64,000 bases of DNA from Streptomyces kurssanovii (GCF_014649695.1 NZ_BMTN01000023.1:57102-121101), one strand, 5' to 3'. Numbered from the stretch's first letter, positions 53,231-62,591 are shown. A program made the numbers and translations. Notes: generated from the sequence alone by a model not told the origin.

Positions 53231-54997
53231 TTACAGGTACTGACCGGTGTTCGCCACCGTATCGATGGACCGGCCGGTGTCCGCGCCCTGCTTTCCGGTG
53301 ACGAGGGTGCGGATGAAGACGATCCGCTCGCCCTTCTTTCCGGAGATGCGGGCCCAGTCGTCCGGGTTGGTGGTGTTGGGCAGGTCCTCGTTCTCCTTGA
53401 ACTCGTCCACGCATGCCTGGAGGAGATGGGAGACGCGAAGGCCCTTCTGGTTGTGGTCGAGGAAAGCCTTGATGGCCATCTTCTTGGCCCGGTCGACGAT
53501 GTTCTGGATCATCGCGCCGGAATTGAAGTCCTTGAAGTACAGGACCTCCTTGTCGCCGTTGGCGTACGTGACCTCGAGGAAGCGGTTCTCCTCGGACTCC
53601 GCGTACATCTGCTCCACGACCGACTGGATCATGGCGTGTGCCGCGGCTTCCTTCGACCCCTTGTGCTCGCCGAGGTCGTCGGCGTGCAGCGGGAGCGAGG
53701 GTGTCAGGTACTTGGCGAAGATGTCCTTGGCGGCCTCCGCGTCCGGACGCTCGATCTTGATCTTGACGTCGAGCCGGCCGGGCCGCAGGATCGCGGGGTC
53801 GATCATGTCCTCGCGGTTGGAGGCACCGATGACGATCACGTTCTCCAGGCCCTCGACACCGTCGATCTCGGCCAGCAGCTGCGGGACGATGGTGTTCTCC
53901 ACGTCCGAGCTGACGCCGGATCCACGGGTGCGGAAGAGGGACTCCATCTCGTCGAAGAAGACGATGACGGGAGTGCCCTCGCTCGCCTTCTCACGAGCAC
54001 GCTGGAAGACCAGGCGGATGTGGCGCTCGGTCTCGCCGACGTACTTGTTGAGGAGCTCGGGGCCCTTGATGTTCAGGAAGTAGCTCTTCCCGGCGGGCTG
54101 GCCGGTCACCTCGGCGACCTTCTTGGCAAGGGAGTTGGCGACGGCTTTGGCGATCAGCGTCTTGCCGCAGCCGGGCGGGCCGTAGAGCAGGATGCCCTTC
54201 GGCGGCCGCAGTTCGTGCTCCTTGAAGAGATCGGGGTGCAGGTACGGGAGCTCGACGGCGTCGCGGATCATCTCGATCTGGCCGCCGAGTCCGCCGATCT
54301 TGTCGTAGTCGACGTCGGGGACTTCCTCGAGGACGAGCTCCTCGACCTCGCTCTTGGGGATGACCTCGTAGACGTAACCGGAGCGGGGTTCGAGCAGAAG
54401 GGCGTCCCCGGGCCGGATGTTCATCTCGAGCAGCGGCTCCGCGAGCCGCACCACCCGCTCCTCGTCGGTGTGGCCGATCACCAGGGCGCGCTCGCCGTCC
54501 TCGAGGATCTCCTTGAGGGTGACGATGTCCCCGGCACGCTCGAACTCCATGGCCTCGACCACATTGAGCGCTTCGTTGAGCATGACTTCCTGGCCGCGCC
54601 GGAGCTCCTCGAGCTCGACGCTGGGGCTGACGTTCACCCGGAGCTTGCGGCCCCCGGTGAAGATGTCGCACGTGCCGTCCTCGTTCGCCTGCAGGAAGAC
54701 ACCGAAGCCGGCCGGCGGCTGCGCGAGCCGGTCGACCTCCTCCTTGAGGGCCACGATCTGGTCGCGGGCCTCACGGAGTGTGTTGGCGAGCCGCTCGTTC
54801 TGAGCGGACACGCCGGCCAGGTTCGTCTGCAGCTCGACGATCCGCTCTTCGAGAATCCTCGTGTGTCGCGGAGAGTCGGCGAGCTTGCGGCGCAGGACGG
54901 CGATTTCCTGCTCGAGATAGGCAACCTGGCCGGCTGGGTCTTCAGACCCCCGCCCCGGCCGGATGCCGCGGTTGATGTCATCGTCGTGGGCTGCCAC
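53231..54997 (-). CDS. arc: Proteasomal AAA ATPase Arc/Mpa
   Basis: Hexameric ATPase that binds Pup, unfolds tagged proteins and feeds them to the 20S proteasome. 588 residues. An N-terminal coiled coil (about residues 25-75, [13 protein letters not shown] onward) binds Pup. Two OB domains follow, then the AAA core with Walker [21 protein letters not shown], Walker [17 protein letters not shown], and [19 protein letters not shown]. The C-terminus ends in QYL, the HbYX-type tail that docks into the alpha ring. GTG 54997 with GGAGGAGG eight bases upstream decides the start. Confidence 0.97.
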   Translation of the reverse strand: MAAHDDDINRGIRPGRGSEDPAGQVAYLEQEIAVLRRKLADSPRHTRILEERIVELQTNLAGVSAQNERLANTLREARDQIVALKEEVDRLAQPPAGFGVFLQANEDGTCDIFTGGRKLRVNVSPSVELEELRRGQEVMLNEALNVVEAMEFERAGDIVTLKEILEDGERALVIGHTDEERVVRLAEPLLEMNIRPGDALLLEPRSGYVYEVIPKSEVEELVLEEVPDVDYDKIGGLGGQIEMIRDAVELPYLHPDLFKEHELRPPKGILLYGPPGCGKTLIAKAVANSLAKKVAEVTGQPAGKSYFLNIKGPELLNKYVGETERHIRLVFQRAREKASEGTPVIVFFDEMESLFRTRGSGVSSDVENTIVPQLLAEIDGVEGLENVIVIGASNREDMIDPAILRPGRLDVKIKIERPDAEAAKDIFAKYLTPSLPLHADDLGEHKGSKEAAAHAMIQSVVEQMYAESEENRFLEVTYANGDKEVLYFKDFNSGAMIQNIVDRAKKMAIKAFLDHNQKGLRVSHLLQACVDEFKENEDLPNTTNPDDWARISGKKGERIVFIRTLVTGKQGADTGRSIDTVANTGQYL

Positions 54998-55035
54998 GGT
55001 CCTCACCTCCTCCAAGGGGAGCTGGACGCTTCCTG

Positions 55036-55063
55036 ACCCTACCTGTGTGGATGGTGATTGAAA
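55036..55063 (-). promoter_or_regulatory. Candidate arc promoter
   Basis: TAGGGT (55036-55041, minus strand) lies 16 bp from TTTCAA (55058-55063). The spacing and the -10 fit a housekeeping promoter, giving a leader of about 30 nt before the arc GTG. The -35 is a partial match. Confidence 0.35.
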
Positions 55064-55261
55064 CCCCTAGATCACAAAGACGGAAGGGGTGTGTCCGATC
55101 TTCACCCTTGCGCTCTTGCTCCTGCGAGGGGAATACCCAGGGGATACCCACCCAGCAACATCGGAAAGCGGGCGGTTGTATCGTCGAAGCGTTCAACACC
55201 CGTCAACGGCGGCACGACTTGCTTCACAGAGCCACGCCCGACGAAGGAAACGGCAGGAGAT

Positions 55262-55573
55262 ATGACCGTGCAGCACGAGGTTCCCACCGACGGCGCCACC
55301 GACGCGCTCGAGGTCTGGATCGACCAGGACCTCTGCACCGGGGACGGAATCTGCGCGCAGTACGCCCCTGAGGTCTTCGAGCTCGACATCGACGGTCTGG
55401 CGTATGTGAAGTCGGCCGACGACGAGCTGCTCCAGGCCCCGGGCGCCACAACGCCGGTGCCGCTGCCGCTGCTGAACGACGTGGTGGACTCCGCGAAGGA
55501 GTGCCCGGGCGACTGCATCCACGTGCGACGGGTTTCGGACAACGTCGAGGTCTACGGCCCCGACGCGGAGTGA
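55262..55573 (+). CDS. Ferredoxin, 3Fe-4S type
   Basis: A 103-residue single-cluster ferredoxin. The cysteine pattern CTGDGIC with a later ECPGDC fits a 3Fe-4S or 4Fe-4S cluster, with the usual Asp/Gly in the second ligand position. VWIDQDLCTGDGICAQYAPEVFELD is the family opening. It carries electrons to P450s or other oxidoreductases. ATG 55262. It is divergent from arc, a position I recall as conserved in Streptomyces. A functional link to the proteasome is not known. Confidence 0.93.
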   Translation: MTVQHEVPTDGATDALEVWIDQDLCTGDGICAQYAPEVFELDIDGLAYVKSADDELLQAPGATTPVPLPLLNDVVDSAKECPGDCIHVRRVSDNVEVYGPDAE

Positions 55574-55588
55574 CGGATCACATACGGG

Positions 55589-56170
55589 TCAGGCGCCGAG
55601 GGCGTCGGCCTGGGCTCCGCGGACGAACTTGCCGCCCTGCCATTGCCACTTGACCCGTTCCTGCTCGTCGGGGCAGCAGCTGGGTACGGCGGCCGACGAA
55701 TAGCCGAGCAGCGTCGCCGTGATCGTCCGGTCACGTACCGCGAGCTTGTCGACGCTCTGCTTCAGCGCGGGCTCGACCAGGGTGGCGACCACCCGTGGCC
55801 CGGTGTCACGGCCGCCTGCCAGAACATAGAGCCCGCTGGGCGGCGTGCCGGAGCCGGCGTCGCAGCGCGCGGCCACCACCGTCTCGGGGCTGCCGTCGCC
55901 GTCGAGGTCCCCCGTCGCCTTCTTCGTCACGACGCTCGGGAGCCCGCCGCATTCGATGGGCAGCCGTACGGCGGCCGGATCCGGCGCGGGAGCAGGGGCC
56001 GCGGCCGTCGTCGTGCCGGGGCCGGCGCCCGGCTGGGAGGCCGTCGCGGCGTCGGGCTGGAGCAGCCCGGCACCCGCCACCACCGCGGCCATCGCCGCCG
56101 CCGTGGCCAGCCAGTGCACAGGGCGGGCGTGGGTGTGCGCGAGGTCCGGGACGGCGACGGAGTTCTGCAC
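55589..56170 (-). CDS. Hypothetical exported/membrane-anchored protein
   Basis: A 193-residue protein with one N-terminal helix (HWLATAAAMAAVVAGAGLLQPDA) followed by a Pro/Ala/Gly-rich stalk and an outer domain starting RLPIECGGLPSVVTKKATGDLDGDG. The DLDGDGSPETVVAARCDAGSG stretch is an FG-GAP/EF-hand-like calcium loop, so the outer part may bind Ca2+. A CCPDEQERVKWQW segment ends the domain. I chose GTG 56170 because AGGAG lies nine bases upstream; the frame to 56230 has no such site. Confidence 0.7.
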   Translation of the reverse strand: MQNSVAVPDLAHTHARPVHWLATAAAMAAVVAGAGLLQPDAATASQPGAGPGTTTAAAPAPAPDPAAVRLPIECGGLPSVVTKKATGDLDGDGSPETVVAARCDAGSGTPPSGLYVLAGGRDTGPRVVATLVEPALKQSVDKLAVRDRTITATLLGYSSAAVPSCCPDEQERVKWQWQGGKFVRGAQADALGA

Positions 56171-56303
56171 GCGAGTGGTCTCCTGAGGGGGCTCTGCCGG
56201 TGGGGTGGCCAGCATCGTGCCATACGTCACAGGAGACCGGAACAGCGGGGTCCGTAAGACTCGGGTAAAGGCGGCCTGTTTCGCGGTCGGCCAACATGAG
56301 GAA

Positions 56304-56347
56304 GCCGCCGTCGAGTTCGGTGCGGTGCACGGGAACTCGACGGCGGC
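56304..56347. terminator. Bidirectional-type terminator between hypothetical and trmI
   Basis: A perfect 15-bp inverted repeat (GCCGCCGTCGAGTTC and complement) with a 14-base loop lies 34 bp past the trmI stop. It lies upstream of the hypothetical gene, so it most likely ends trmI. Confidence 0.65.
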
Positions 56348-56380
56348 GTCAGTGCGTTACGGGCGGTCGGCGACAGGCGG

Positions 56381-57268
56381 TCAGCCCTTGTTGGGGCCCT
56401 CGTAGTCCTCGCCGTAGGCGCCCTTGGCGGGCCTGCGGCGGCGCATGGGGGGCTCGACACCGTCGGCGAGACGGCGGGCGGTGACCAGGAAGCCGGTGTG
56501 GCCGATCATCCGGTGGTCGGGGCGTACGGCCAGGCCCTCGACGTGCCAGTTCCGGATCATCGACTCCCACGGCTGCGGCTCTGCGAAGCAGCCGATCTCG
56601 CGGATGGACTCGACGGTGCGGGCGAGCTGGGTGGTGGTGGCCACGTAGCAGCAGAGGATGCCGCCGGGGACGAGCGCCTTGGAGACGGCCTCGAGGCACT
56701 CCCAGGGCGCGAGCATGTCGAGGATGACCCGGTCGACGTCGGCGTCCGTGAGGTTGTCCTGGAGGTCGCCGACGGTGAGCTGCCAGGCGGGGTGCGGGCC
56801 GCCGAAGTAACGCTCCACGTTCGCCTGGGCGATCTCGGCGAAGTCCGCTCGGCGCTCGTAGGAGTGCAGCATGCCGTGGTCGCCGATGGCGCGCAGGAGG
56901 AAGCTGCTGAGCGAGCCCGAGCCGACCCCGGCCTCCACGACGCGGGCGCCGGGGAAGATGTCGGCGAAGGCCAGGATCTGCCCCGCGTCCTTGGGGTAGA
57001 CCACGGCGGCGCCGCGGGGCATGGACAGGACGTAGTCGGGGAGCAGGGGGCGCAGCGCGAGGTAGGCGACGTTTCCCGTGGTTCGGACAACACTGCCCTC
57101 AGGAGCGCCGATCAGCTCGTCGTGGGGGAAGGAACCCTTGTGGGTGTGGAAGTTCTTCCCGGCCTCGAGCGTGAACGTGTAGTGGCGTCCCTTGGGGTCG
57201 GTGAGCTGGACCTGGTCCCCGACCTTGAAGGGCCCGCGTCGGCGGGCGGCACCGGTCGGTTCGGACAT
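56381..57268 (-). CDS. trmI: tRNA (adenine-N1)-methyltransferase, TrmI type
   Basis: A 295-residue class I SAM methyltransferase that makes m1A58 in the T-loop of tRNA. The SAM motif is ARVVEAGVGSGSLSSFLLRAIG, with SYERRADFAEIAQANVERYFG and the family-specific DRVILDMLAPWECLEAVSKAL. The N-terminal beta domain with PFKVGDQVQLTDPKGRHYTFTL is also characteristic. ATG 57268. It is 19 bp downstream of the site-2 protease gene on the same strand and probably co-transcribed. Confidence 0.93.
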   Translation of the reverse strand: MSEPTGAARRRGPFKVGDQVQLTDPKGRHYTFTLEAGKNFHTHKGSFPHDELIGAPEGSVVRTTGNVAYLALRPLLPDYVLSMPRGAAVVYPKDAGQILAFADIFPGARVVEAGVGSGSLSSFLLRAIGDHGMLHSYERRADFAEIAQANVERYFGGPHPAWQLTVGDLQDNLTDADVDRVILDMLAPWECLEAVSKALVPGGILCCYVATTTQLARTVESIREIGCFAEPQPWESMIRNWHVEGLAVRPDHRMIGHTGFLVTARRLADGVEPPMRRRRPAKGAYGEDYEGPNKG

Positions 57269-57286
57269 GTGACCAGTGTATGGGCT

Positions 57287-58525
57287 TCAGGAACCGGGCC
57301 GTGCCATGGCTGCCACGAAGGCCCTCTCGACGTCGGCGGCGGACAGCACGCCGTAGATTTCGCCGGACTCCTCGACCACGAGGTACTCGGTGGCGGGTGC
57401 GGCCCGCAGGGTGTCGAGGAGGGCCTCTCCGGCGAGCTCCGCGGGAACCTTCATGCCCTCGGTGAGGTCCTGCGCCAGGCCGCCGACGGCGACCCAGGGC
57501 CGGCGGTGTTCGGGGACGCCGACGATGGCCGCCTCGCGGACCAGCGCGGTCGGGTCGCCCTGGCCGTCGACGACGACCAGGGCGCGGGCGCCGGCCTCGT
57601 TGGCGCGGCGCAGGGCCTCCGACAGCGGGGTGTCCGCCTCGACGGGGACGGCGCGGCGGGTCAGGGCGCGGGCGGCCAGTTCCGGCAGGTGCTCCCGCAG
57701 ACGGGCCATACGCAGACTGTTGCCGGCACCCGTCCAGATGATGGCGGCCAGGATGGCGGCCAGCAGGGCGTCGGTGACGGTCTCCATCCCGCCGATGTCC
57801 TCGGTGGAGTTCCCAAGGGCGCCGGTGTGGGTGAGGAGCGGCAGGCCGATGAGGACGGCGACGGCGAGCGCCCGGCCGACCCAGGCGGCGGCGACGGTGC
57901 CGGCCATGGGCCTGCCGGTGATCTTCCACACGACGGCGCGCAGCATCCGGCCGCCGTCCAGGGGCAGGCCCGGGAGCAGGTTGAAGGCCGCGACGATGAG
58001 GTTGGAGACCATCAGGCCGGCGAGGAGCACGCCGGGGACGGTGCCCGGCTCCACCGCGTACATGCCGAGGTAGAAGACCCCGGCCAGGGCGAGGGAGAGC
58101 AGCGGCCCGACGAAGGCGAGCCAGAACTCACGGCCCGGGGTCTCCGTCTCCTTCTCGATCTCGGACACGCCGCCGAAGAACTGGAGCTGGATCCGGCGCA
58201 CCGGCAGCTTGAACCGGAGCGCGGCGACCGTGTGGGCCAGTTCGTGGACGAGGACCGAGGCGTAGAAGGCCACGGCGAAGAACAGCGAGACGAGGTAGCG
58301 TGCGCCGCCGAGCTCCGGCAGCACGCGGTCGAGCTGCCCGCCGAACACCCAGGTGATCAGGGCGGCGACGACGAACCAGCTGGGGGCGACGTAGACGGGC
58401 ACGCCGAAGGGGCGGCCCATGAGGAGGCCACCGCCCGGCTCGGCGGGACGCCGCGGTCTGCCCTTGCCGGACGACTTGTCCGACCCGGACCGCTCGCGCT
58501 CACCGCTCGTGTCGTCCTCGTTCAC
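57287..58525 (-). CDS. Site-2 protease family metalloprotease with CBS pair
   Basis: A 412-residue intramembrane zinc protease. Catalytic residues are in FYASVLVHELAHTVAAL (HExxH, about residue 95) and the LPGLPLDGGRMLRAV motif (second metal site). About six helices precede two C-terminal CBS domains (ALTRRAVPVEADTPLSEALRR and AGEALLDTLRAAPATEYLVV), which may sense nucleotides. The plan is that of the SpoIVFB-like class. GTG 58525 with AAGGGAA upstream is the start. An anti-sigma factor such as RskA would be a typical kind of substrate, which is speculation. Confidence 0.9.
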   Translation of the reverse strand: MNEDDTSGERERSGSDKSSGKGRPRRPAEPGGGLLMGRPFGVPVYVAPSWFVVAALITWVFGGQLDRVLPELGGARYLVSLFFAVAFYASVLVHELAHTVAALRFKLPVRRIQLQFFGGVSEIEKETETPGREFWLAFVGPLLSLALAGVFYLGMYAVEPGTVPGVLLAGLMVSNLIVAAFNLLPGLPLDGGRMLRAVVWKITGRPMAGTVAAAWVGRALAVAVLIGLPLLTHTGALGNSTEDIGGMETVTDALLAAILAAIIWTGAGNSLRMARLREHLPELAARALTRRAVPVEADTPLSEALRRANEAGARALVVVDGQGDPTALVREAAIVGVPEHRRPWVAVGGLAQDLTEGMKVPAELAGEALLDTLRAAPATEYLVVEESGEIYGVLSAADVERAFVAAMARPGS

Positions 58526-58648
58526 GGGTTCCCTTCGTTGTGAATGGGGTCGTCTGCGCATGGTCGTCGCTCGAAATCATGCAGTGCTCAGGGTCTGTGG
58601 TCGATGGTATGCCGCTCGCTGTCGGTGGCGGGCCGTAGGGTCTGCGTC

Positions 58649-59680
58649 ATGAGTACGAGCCAGCAGCCCGCAGAGCCGGCCACCGACGGGTCCGCCACGC
58701 CGGTGGTCCCCCGGCCGGCCGTGGCCGCCCGGTCGGAAGCCGTCGTCGAGCCGGTGCCCGCCGCCCCCGCGGACGGCACGGCCGCGGCACCCGCCGCCGG
58801 CGACGAGGGCACGGAGCAGACCGCGCGGAGCGCGCCGCCCACGTCGCTGTCACCCTCGCGTGCGAGCGACTTCATGCAGTGCCCCCTGCTCTACCGGTTC
58901 CGGGTGATCGACAGGCTGCCGGAGAAGCCCAGCGAAGCGGCTACCCGGGGGACGCTGGTGCACGCGGTGCTGGAGCGCCTGTTCGACGATCCGGCGGCCG
59001 AGCGGACGGTGCCGCGCGCCAAGGCGATGGTTCCCGGCCAGTGGAGCCGGCTCCTCGAGACGCGTCCGGAGCTGGGCGAGCTGTTCGCCGAGGACCCCGG
59101 CGGCGAGCGGCTGTCGCGCTGGCTCGGTGAGGCGGAGCAGTTGGTGGAGCGGTGGTTCACGCTGGAGGACCCGACGCGGCTCGAGCCCCGCGAGCGGGAG
59201 ATGTTCGTGGAGACGGAGCTGGAGTCGGGGCTGCGGCTGCGCGGCGTGATCGACCGGGTGGACATCGCGCCGACCGGCGAGGTGCGGATCGTCGACTACA
59301 AGACGGGCAAGGCCCCGCGTCCTGAATACAGCGAGGGCGCGCTGTTCCAGATGAAGTTCTACGCGCTGGTGATCTGGCGGCTGAAGCAGGTGGTGCCGCG
59401 CCGGCTCCAGCTGGTGTATCTGGGCAGCGGCGACGTGCTGACGTACGACCCGGTCACCGCCGACCTCGAGCGGATGGAGCGCAAGCTGTTGGCGCTCTGG
59501 GAGGCGATCCGGCTGGCCACGGAGACGGGTGACTGGCGGCCGCGGCCGACGAAGCTGTGCGGCTGGTGCGACCACCGTGCGGTGTGTCCGGAATTCGGCG
59601 GCACTCCCCCGGTTTATCCGCTGAGCGTTTCCCCGCGCGCGTCGGCCGAGAATGGCCAGGGCAGAATGGGCCCGGTCTAA
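58649..59680 (+). CDS. RecB-family PD-(D/E)XK nuclease with Fe-S-type cysteines
   Basis: A 343-residue nuclease-domain protein. An N-terminal Pro/Ala-rich, probably disordered segment (about residues 1-65) precedes the nuclease domain. Catalytic residues are in RLRGVIDRVDIAPTGEVRIVDYKTGKAPRP (D, then D-x-K). A Cys in SRASDFMQCPLLYRFRVID with a C-terminal KLCGWCDHRAVCPEF group gives the four cysteines of the AddB/Dna2-type iron-sulfur clamp. A role in DNA repair is likely. I chose ATG 58649. It lies 13 bp before the response regulator gene, so the two may be co-transcribed. Confidence 0.9.
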   Translation: MSTSQQPAEPATDGSATPVVPRPAVAARSEAVVEPVPAAPADGTAAAPAAGDEGTEQTARSAPPTSLSPSRASDFMQCPLLYRFRVIDRLPEKPSEAATRGTLVHAVLERLFDDPAAERTVPRAKAMVPGQWSRLLETRPELGELFAEDPGGERLSRWLGEAEQLVERWFTLEDPTRLEPREREMFVETELESGLRLRGVIDRVDIAPTGEVRIVDYKTGKAPRPEYSEGALFQMKFYALVIWRLKQVVPRRLQLVYLGSGDVLTYDPVTADLERMERKLLALWEAIRLATETGDWRPRPTKLCGWCDHRAVCPEFGGTPPVYPLSVSPRASAENGQGRMGPV

Positions 59681-59693
59681 AGAAGGAGTACCC

Positions 59694-60365
59694 GTGGCTA
59701 TCCGCGTCCTACTGGTCGACGACCAACCGCTGTTGCGCACCGGTTTCCGGATGATCCTGGAGGCCGAGCAGGACATCGCGGTGGTCGGTGAGGCCGGGGA
59801 CGGCCTCCAGGCGCTCGACCAGGTGCGGGCACTCCAGCCCGACGTGGTGCTGATGGACATCCGGATGCCCCGGATGGACGGTGTGGAGGCGACGCGTCAG
59901 ATCACCGGTCCCGGCCGGGACGGTCCGGCGAAGGTGCTGGTACTGACGACCTTCGACCTGGACGAGTACGTGGTGGAGGCACTGCGCGCCGGTGCGAGCG
60001 GCTTCCTGCTGAAGGACGCCCCGGCCGATGAACTGGTGCAGGCGATCCGGGTGGTCGCCGCGGGCGAGGCGATGCTCGCGCCGAGCATCACCCGCCGGCT
60101 GCTCGACAAGTACGCGGACCATCTGCCGTCCGGCGAGGAGCCGGTTCCGGACACGCTCCACACGCTGACCGACCGTGAGGTGGAGGTCCTGAAGCTGGTG
60201 GCCCGCGGACTGTCCAACGCGGAGATCGCGGCGGACCTCTTCGTCAGCGAGACGACCGTCAAGACGCATGTCGGCCATGTGCTGACGAAGCTGGGCCTGC
60301 GTGACCGTGTTCAGGCGGCGGTGTACGCGTACGAGAGCGGTCTGGTGCGCCCCGGCGCCCAGTGA
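59694..60365 (+). CDS. NarL/FixJ-type response regulator (orphan)
   Basis: A 223-residue two-component regulator. The receiver domain has the phospho-Asp in DVVLMDIRMPRMDGVEA (about residue 54), the Asp pair in VLLVDDQPLLRTG, and the Lys in GFLLKDAPADELV. The C-terminal LuxR helix-turn-helix is LTDREVEVLKLVARGLSNAEIAADLFVSETTVKTHVGHVL. I chose GTG 59694 because AGGAG lies five bases upstream. No HisKA_3 kinase is adjacent, so its partner is elsewhere. It follows the RecB-like gene by 13 bp. Confidence 0.94.
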   Translation: MAIRVLLVDDQPLLRTGFRMILEAEQDIAVVGEAGDGLQALDQVRALQPDVVLMDIRMPRMDGVEATRQITGPGRDGPAKVLVLTTFDLDEYVVEALRAGASGFLLKDAPADELVQAIRVVAAGEAMLAPSITRRLLDKYADHLPSGEEPVPDTLHTLTDREVEVLKLVARGLSNAEIAADLFVSETTVKTHVGHVLTKLGLRDRVQAAVYAYESGLVRPGAQ

Positions 60366-60369
60366 TGAC

Positions 60370-60409
60370 GGCCCGACCCGTCCGCCCAAGGGCGGCGGCC
60401 GGTCGGGCC
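60370..60409 (+). terminator. Terminator hairpin 1 after response regulator
   Basis: GGCCCGACC and GGTCGGGCC form the outer stem, with an inner CCGCCC-AA-GGGCGG hairpin. It starts 4 bp after the response regulator stop. Confidence 0.7.
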
Positions 60410-60426
60410 CTGCTGGCACGTCCGCC

Positions 60427-60466
60427 GCCCGGCAGCTGCTCGAAGCGGCTGCCGGGCGCCGGCTTT
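60427..60466. terminator. Terminator hairpin 2 with U-tract
   Basis: GCCCGGCAGC and GCTGCCGGGC form a 10-bp stem around 11 bases and are followed by GCCGGCTTTT on the plus strand. It lies between two convergent genes (response regulator and peptide-binding lipoprotein) and could end both transcripts. Confidence 0.7.
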
Positions 60467-60487
60467 TGCGGTCGCGGGTCCGCGCGA

Positions 60488-62086
60488 TCAGCTCTCGCCG
60501 CGGGACAGCTCCCAGAGCTGGAGGTCGGAGCTCGAGTTCAGCGCCCACTCGACACCGCTCACGTCGTCGCGCGCGGCGACGTACTGCTTGCCCTGCCACA
60601 GGGGCAGCACGGGGACGTCATCGGCGACGATGTCCTGGATCTCCTTGAAGGCCGGGGACGCCGCGGTGCGGTCGACGTCGCGCCGGGACTGCGGGATGAG
60701 TTCCCGGGCCTTCTCGCTCACGTAGGGCGAGTTGAGGAAGTTGCCCTCGCCGAGGAACGGCGCGGTGTAGTTGTCCGGGTCCGGGAAGTCGGGGAACCAG
60801 CCGAGCCCGTAGACGGCGTAGTCGCCCCGCTTCTGGGCGGGCCGGAACTTGGACCACTCGGTGCCCTCGACCTTGACCTCGAAGAGCCCGCTCGCGTTGA
60901 GCTGGTCGCGAAGGGCCTCGAACTCCTTGGCCGTTCCCTCGCCGTAGTGGTCGGTGGTGTAGTGCAGCGTCAGCTGGACGGGGGTGTCGATACCGGCGTC
61001 GTCGAGGAGCGCGGCGGCCTTCTTGCGGCTGGGGTCGCCGTACTTGTTGTAGAACGAGTTGGTGTGCGCCGAGATGCTCTTCGGGATGAGCGAGTAGAGC
61101 GGCTCAGCGGTGGTGCCGTACACCTCACCGGCGATCTGGCCGCGGTCGACGAGCGACGCGATGGCCTGCCGGACGGCCTTGTTCTTCACGGCCGGGTCGC
61201 TGGTGTCGAAGGCGAGGTAGCGGATCTCCAGGCCGGGCATCTCGGTGAGCTCGATGCCCTCCTTGGGGTTCTCCAGCATCTCCTTGATCTGCTCCGGCGC
61301 CATGGTGCGCGTCATCAGGTCGATGTCGCCGGACTCGAGCGCCTTGCCCATGGAGTCGGCGTCGGCGAAGGAACGCAGGACGACCTTGTCGTTCTTCAGC
61401 TTCAGGTCGCCGGTGTAGTTAGGGTTCTTGCTGAAGACGACCCTGGAGACCTTGTCCCCGTCGGTCTCCGTCTTCATCGTGTACGGGCCGGAGCCGTCGA
61501 CCTCGAACCCCTCACGGAGCTTCTTGCCGTCGTACTTCTCCTTGCTGACGATGCCGGCGGCCGGCGTCGAGAGCTTGTACGGGAAGGTGGCGTCCGGCGT
61601 GGCGAGATGGAAGATGATCTCGTCGTCGCCCTTGGTCTCGATGGTGTCGATGTTCGAGAGCAGGGCGGCCGTGCCGTTGTCGGCGTCGATGTCCAGGACA
61701 CGCTGGATGGAGAACTTGACGTCCTCGGCCGTGACCGGCGTGCCGTCGGCGAACTTGAGGCCGCTGCGCAGCTTGCAGCGGTAGCTCTCGCTCACGGTGT
61801 CGGTGAAGAGGCAGCTCTCCGCGGCGTCGGGCTCGGGCTCACCGCCGCCGCGCGGGGCGTGCATCAGGGTCTGCAGCGTCTGCCGCAGCACGTTCCAGGC
61901 ACCGGTGTCGTACGCGTAGGCGGGGTCCAGGGGTGCCGGGGCGTCCTCGCCGGCGACGAACTGGTCCGTGGTGCCCACGACTATGGCATCACCGCCGCCG
62001 GACCCGCCGTCCGTGCTGCCGCAGGCGACGAGCACGGGCGCGAGCAGGCCGACCACGGCCGGCAGCACCAAAGTCTTACGGTTCAT
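60488..62086 (-). CDS. Oligopeptide-type ABC transporter solute-binding lipoprotein
   Basis: A 532-residue family 5 binding protein (DppA/OppA class). A lipoprotein signal with Cys about residue 22 (VLVACGSTDG) anchors it outside. Family regions include YDTGAWNVLRQTLQTLM, CKLRSGLKFADGTPVTAEDVKFSIQRVL, EIRYLAFDTSDPAVKNKAVRQAIASLVDRG and YAVYGLGWFPDFPDPDNYTAPFL. It should bind peptides or similar ligands. No permease or ATPase gene lies next to it, so its transporter partners are elsewhere. ATG 62086. Confidence 0.93.
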   Translation of the reverse strand: MNRKTLVLPAVVGLLAPVLVACGSTDGGSGGGDAIVVGTTDQFVAGEDAPAPLDPAYAYDTGAWNVLRQTLQTLMHAPRGGGEPEPDAAESCLFTDTVSESYRCKLRSGLKFADGTPVTAEDVKFSIQRVLDIDADNGTAALLSNIDTIETKGDDEIIFHLATPDATFPYKLSTPAAGIVSKEKYDGKKLREGFEVDGSGPYTMKTETDGDKVSRVVFSKNPNYTGDLKLKNDKVVLRSFADADSMGKALESGDIDLMTRTMAPEQIKEMLENPKEGIELTEMPGLEIRYLAFDTSDPAVKNKAVRQAIASLVDRGQIAGEVYGTTAEPLYSLIPKSISAHTNSFYNKYGDPSRKKAAALLDDAGIDTPVQLTLHYTTDHYGEGTAKEFEALRDQLNASGLFEVKVEGTEWSKFRPAQKRGDYAVYGLGWFPDFPDPDNYTAPFLGEGNFLNSPYVSEKARELIPQSRRDVDRTAASPAFKEIQDIVADDVPVLPLWQGKQYVAARDDVSGVEWALNSSSDLQLWELSRGES

Positions 62087-62591
62087 CCTGGACGTTCTCC
62101 CTCACCGATCCGGCACTGTGATACAGCGATGTGTTCAAGACACTCCGCCGCCTCCGCCCGGTCGGGGCGGCGCGATCGGGCCGGGGATGCAGACGATCGG
62201 TCCTGTGTTTCCGACGGCGGGGTGGCCGACGGGACACCACGGTGATGCAGCGAAGCTCTCGCGACGAGATTAGTCGGCAACGCCAGGAAAGCGTGACCGG
62301 GCCCTAGTTGGCCCGTAATCGCTGAGTGATCATCAATGCCTGTGAGTGGATGGCCCTGCCACGGAATATTCGTAAACACCCGCATCAATCGGGACACATG
62401 GGCAGCCCGAGGCCGCTCCCGAAGGGGTGCCGGACGCGAATCACCCCTGGTCGCACACCACTCACAGTGACGAAGGTCACGCCGTTCGATCTATTTGGAT
62501 CAAGCCGGAAAACCGTTCGACGGTCACGGAAAAGGAAGTCGTCACTGTCCTGGGTTTCCGGCGGATTCGAAAAGCACGGACAGTGCCCGTA
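62087..62591. other. Long AT-richer intergenic region
   Basis: About 505 bp with lower GC than the rest of the window and no supported gene. It separates the HAD gene (ending at 62592 on the minus strand) from the start of the peptide-binding lipoprotein gene on the same strand. It holds a CGGGCC/GGCCCG hairpin (62298-62315) and a GTGAC-N4-GTCAC palindrome (62467-62480). It is large and unusual enough to hold a regulated promoter or a small RNA, but I could not identify one. Confidence 0.4.
62467..62480. promoter_or_regulatory. Candidate Crp-like site
   Basis: GTGACGAAGGTCAC is an inverted repeat that agrees with the GTG-N6-GNCAC pattern reported for Streptomyces Crp. It lies in the long AT-richer gap. 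Which gene it would control is unclear, as the nearest start (62086) is 380 bp away. Confidence 0.4.

Noticed and set aside
53108-55036. 642-residue plus-strand open frame over arc
   Set aside because: It is the mirror of arc, rich in Leu/Asp/Val/Gly/Arg without any motif.
56296-56484. Short plus-strand ORF starting at 56296
   Set aside because: It is made of a terminator stem and the antisense of trmI; no ribosome binding site or family.
6453-60365. Histidine kinase at 6.5 kb and response regulator at 59.7 kb as a split two-component pair
   Set aside because: The kinase is of HisKA type and the regulator of NarL type, which normally pairs with HisKA_3 kinases. Distance gives no support.
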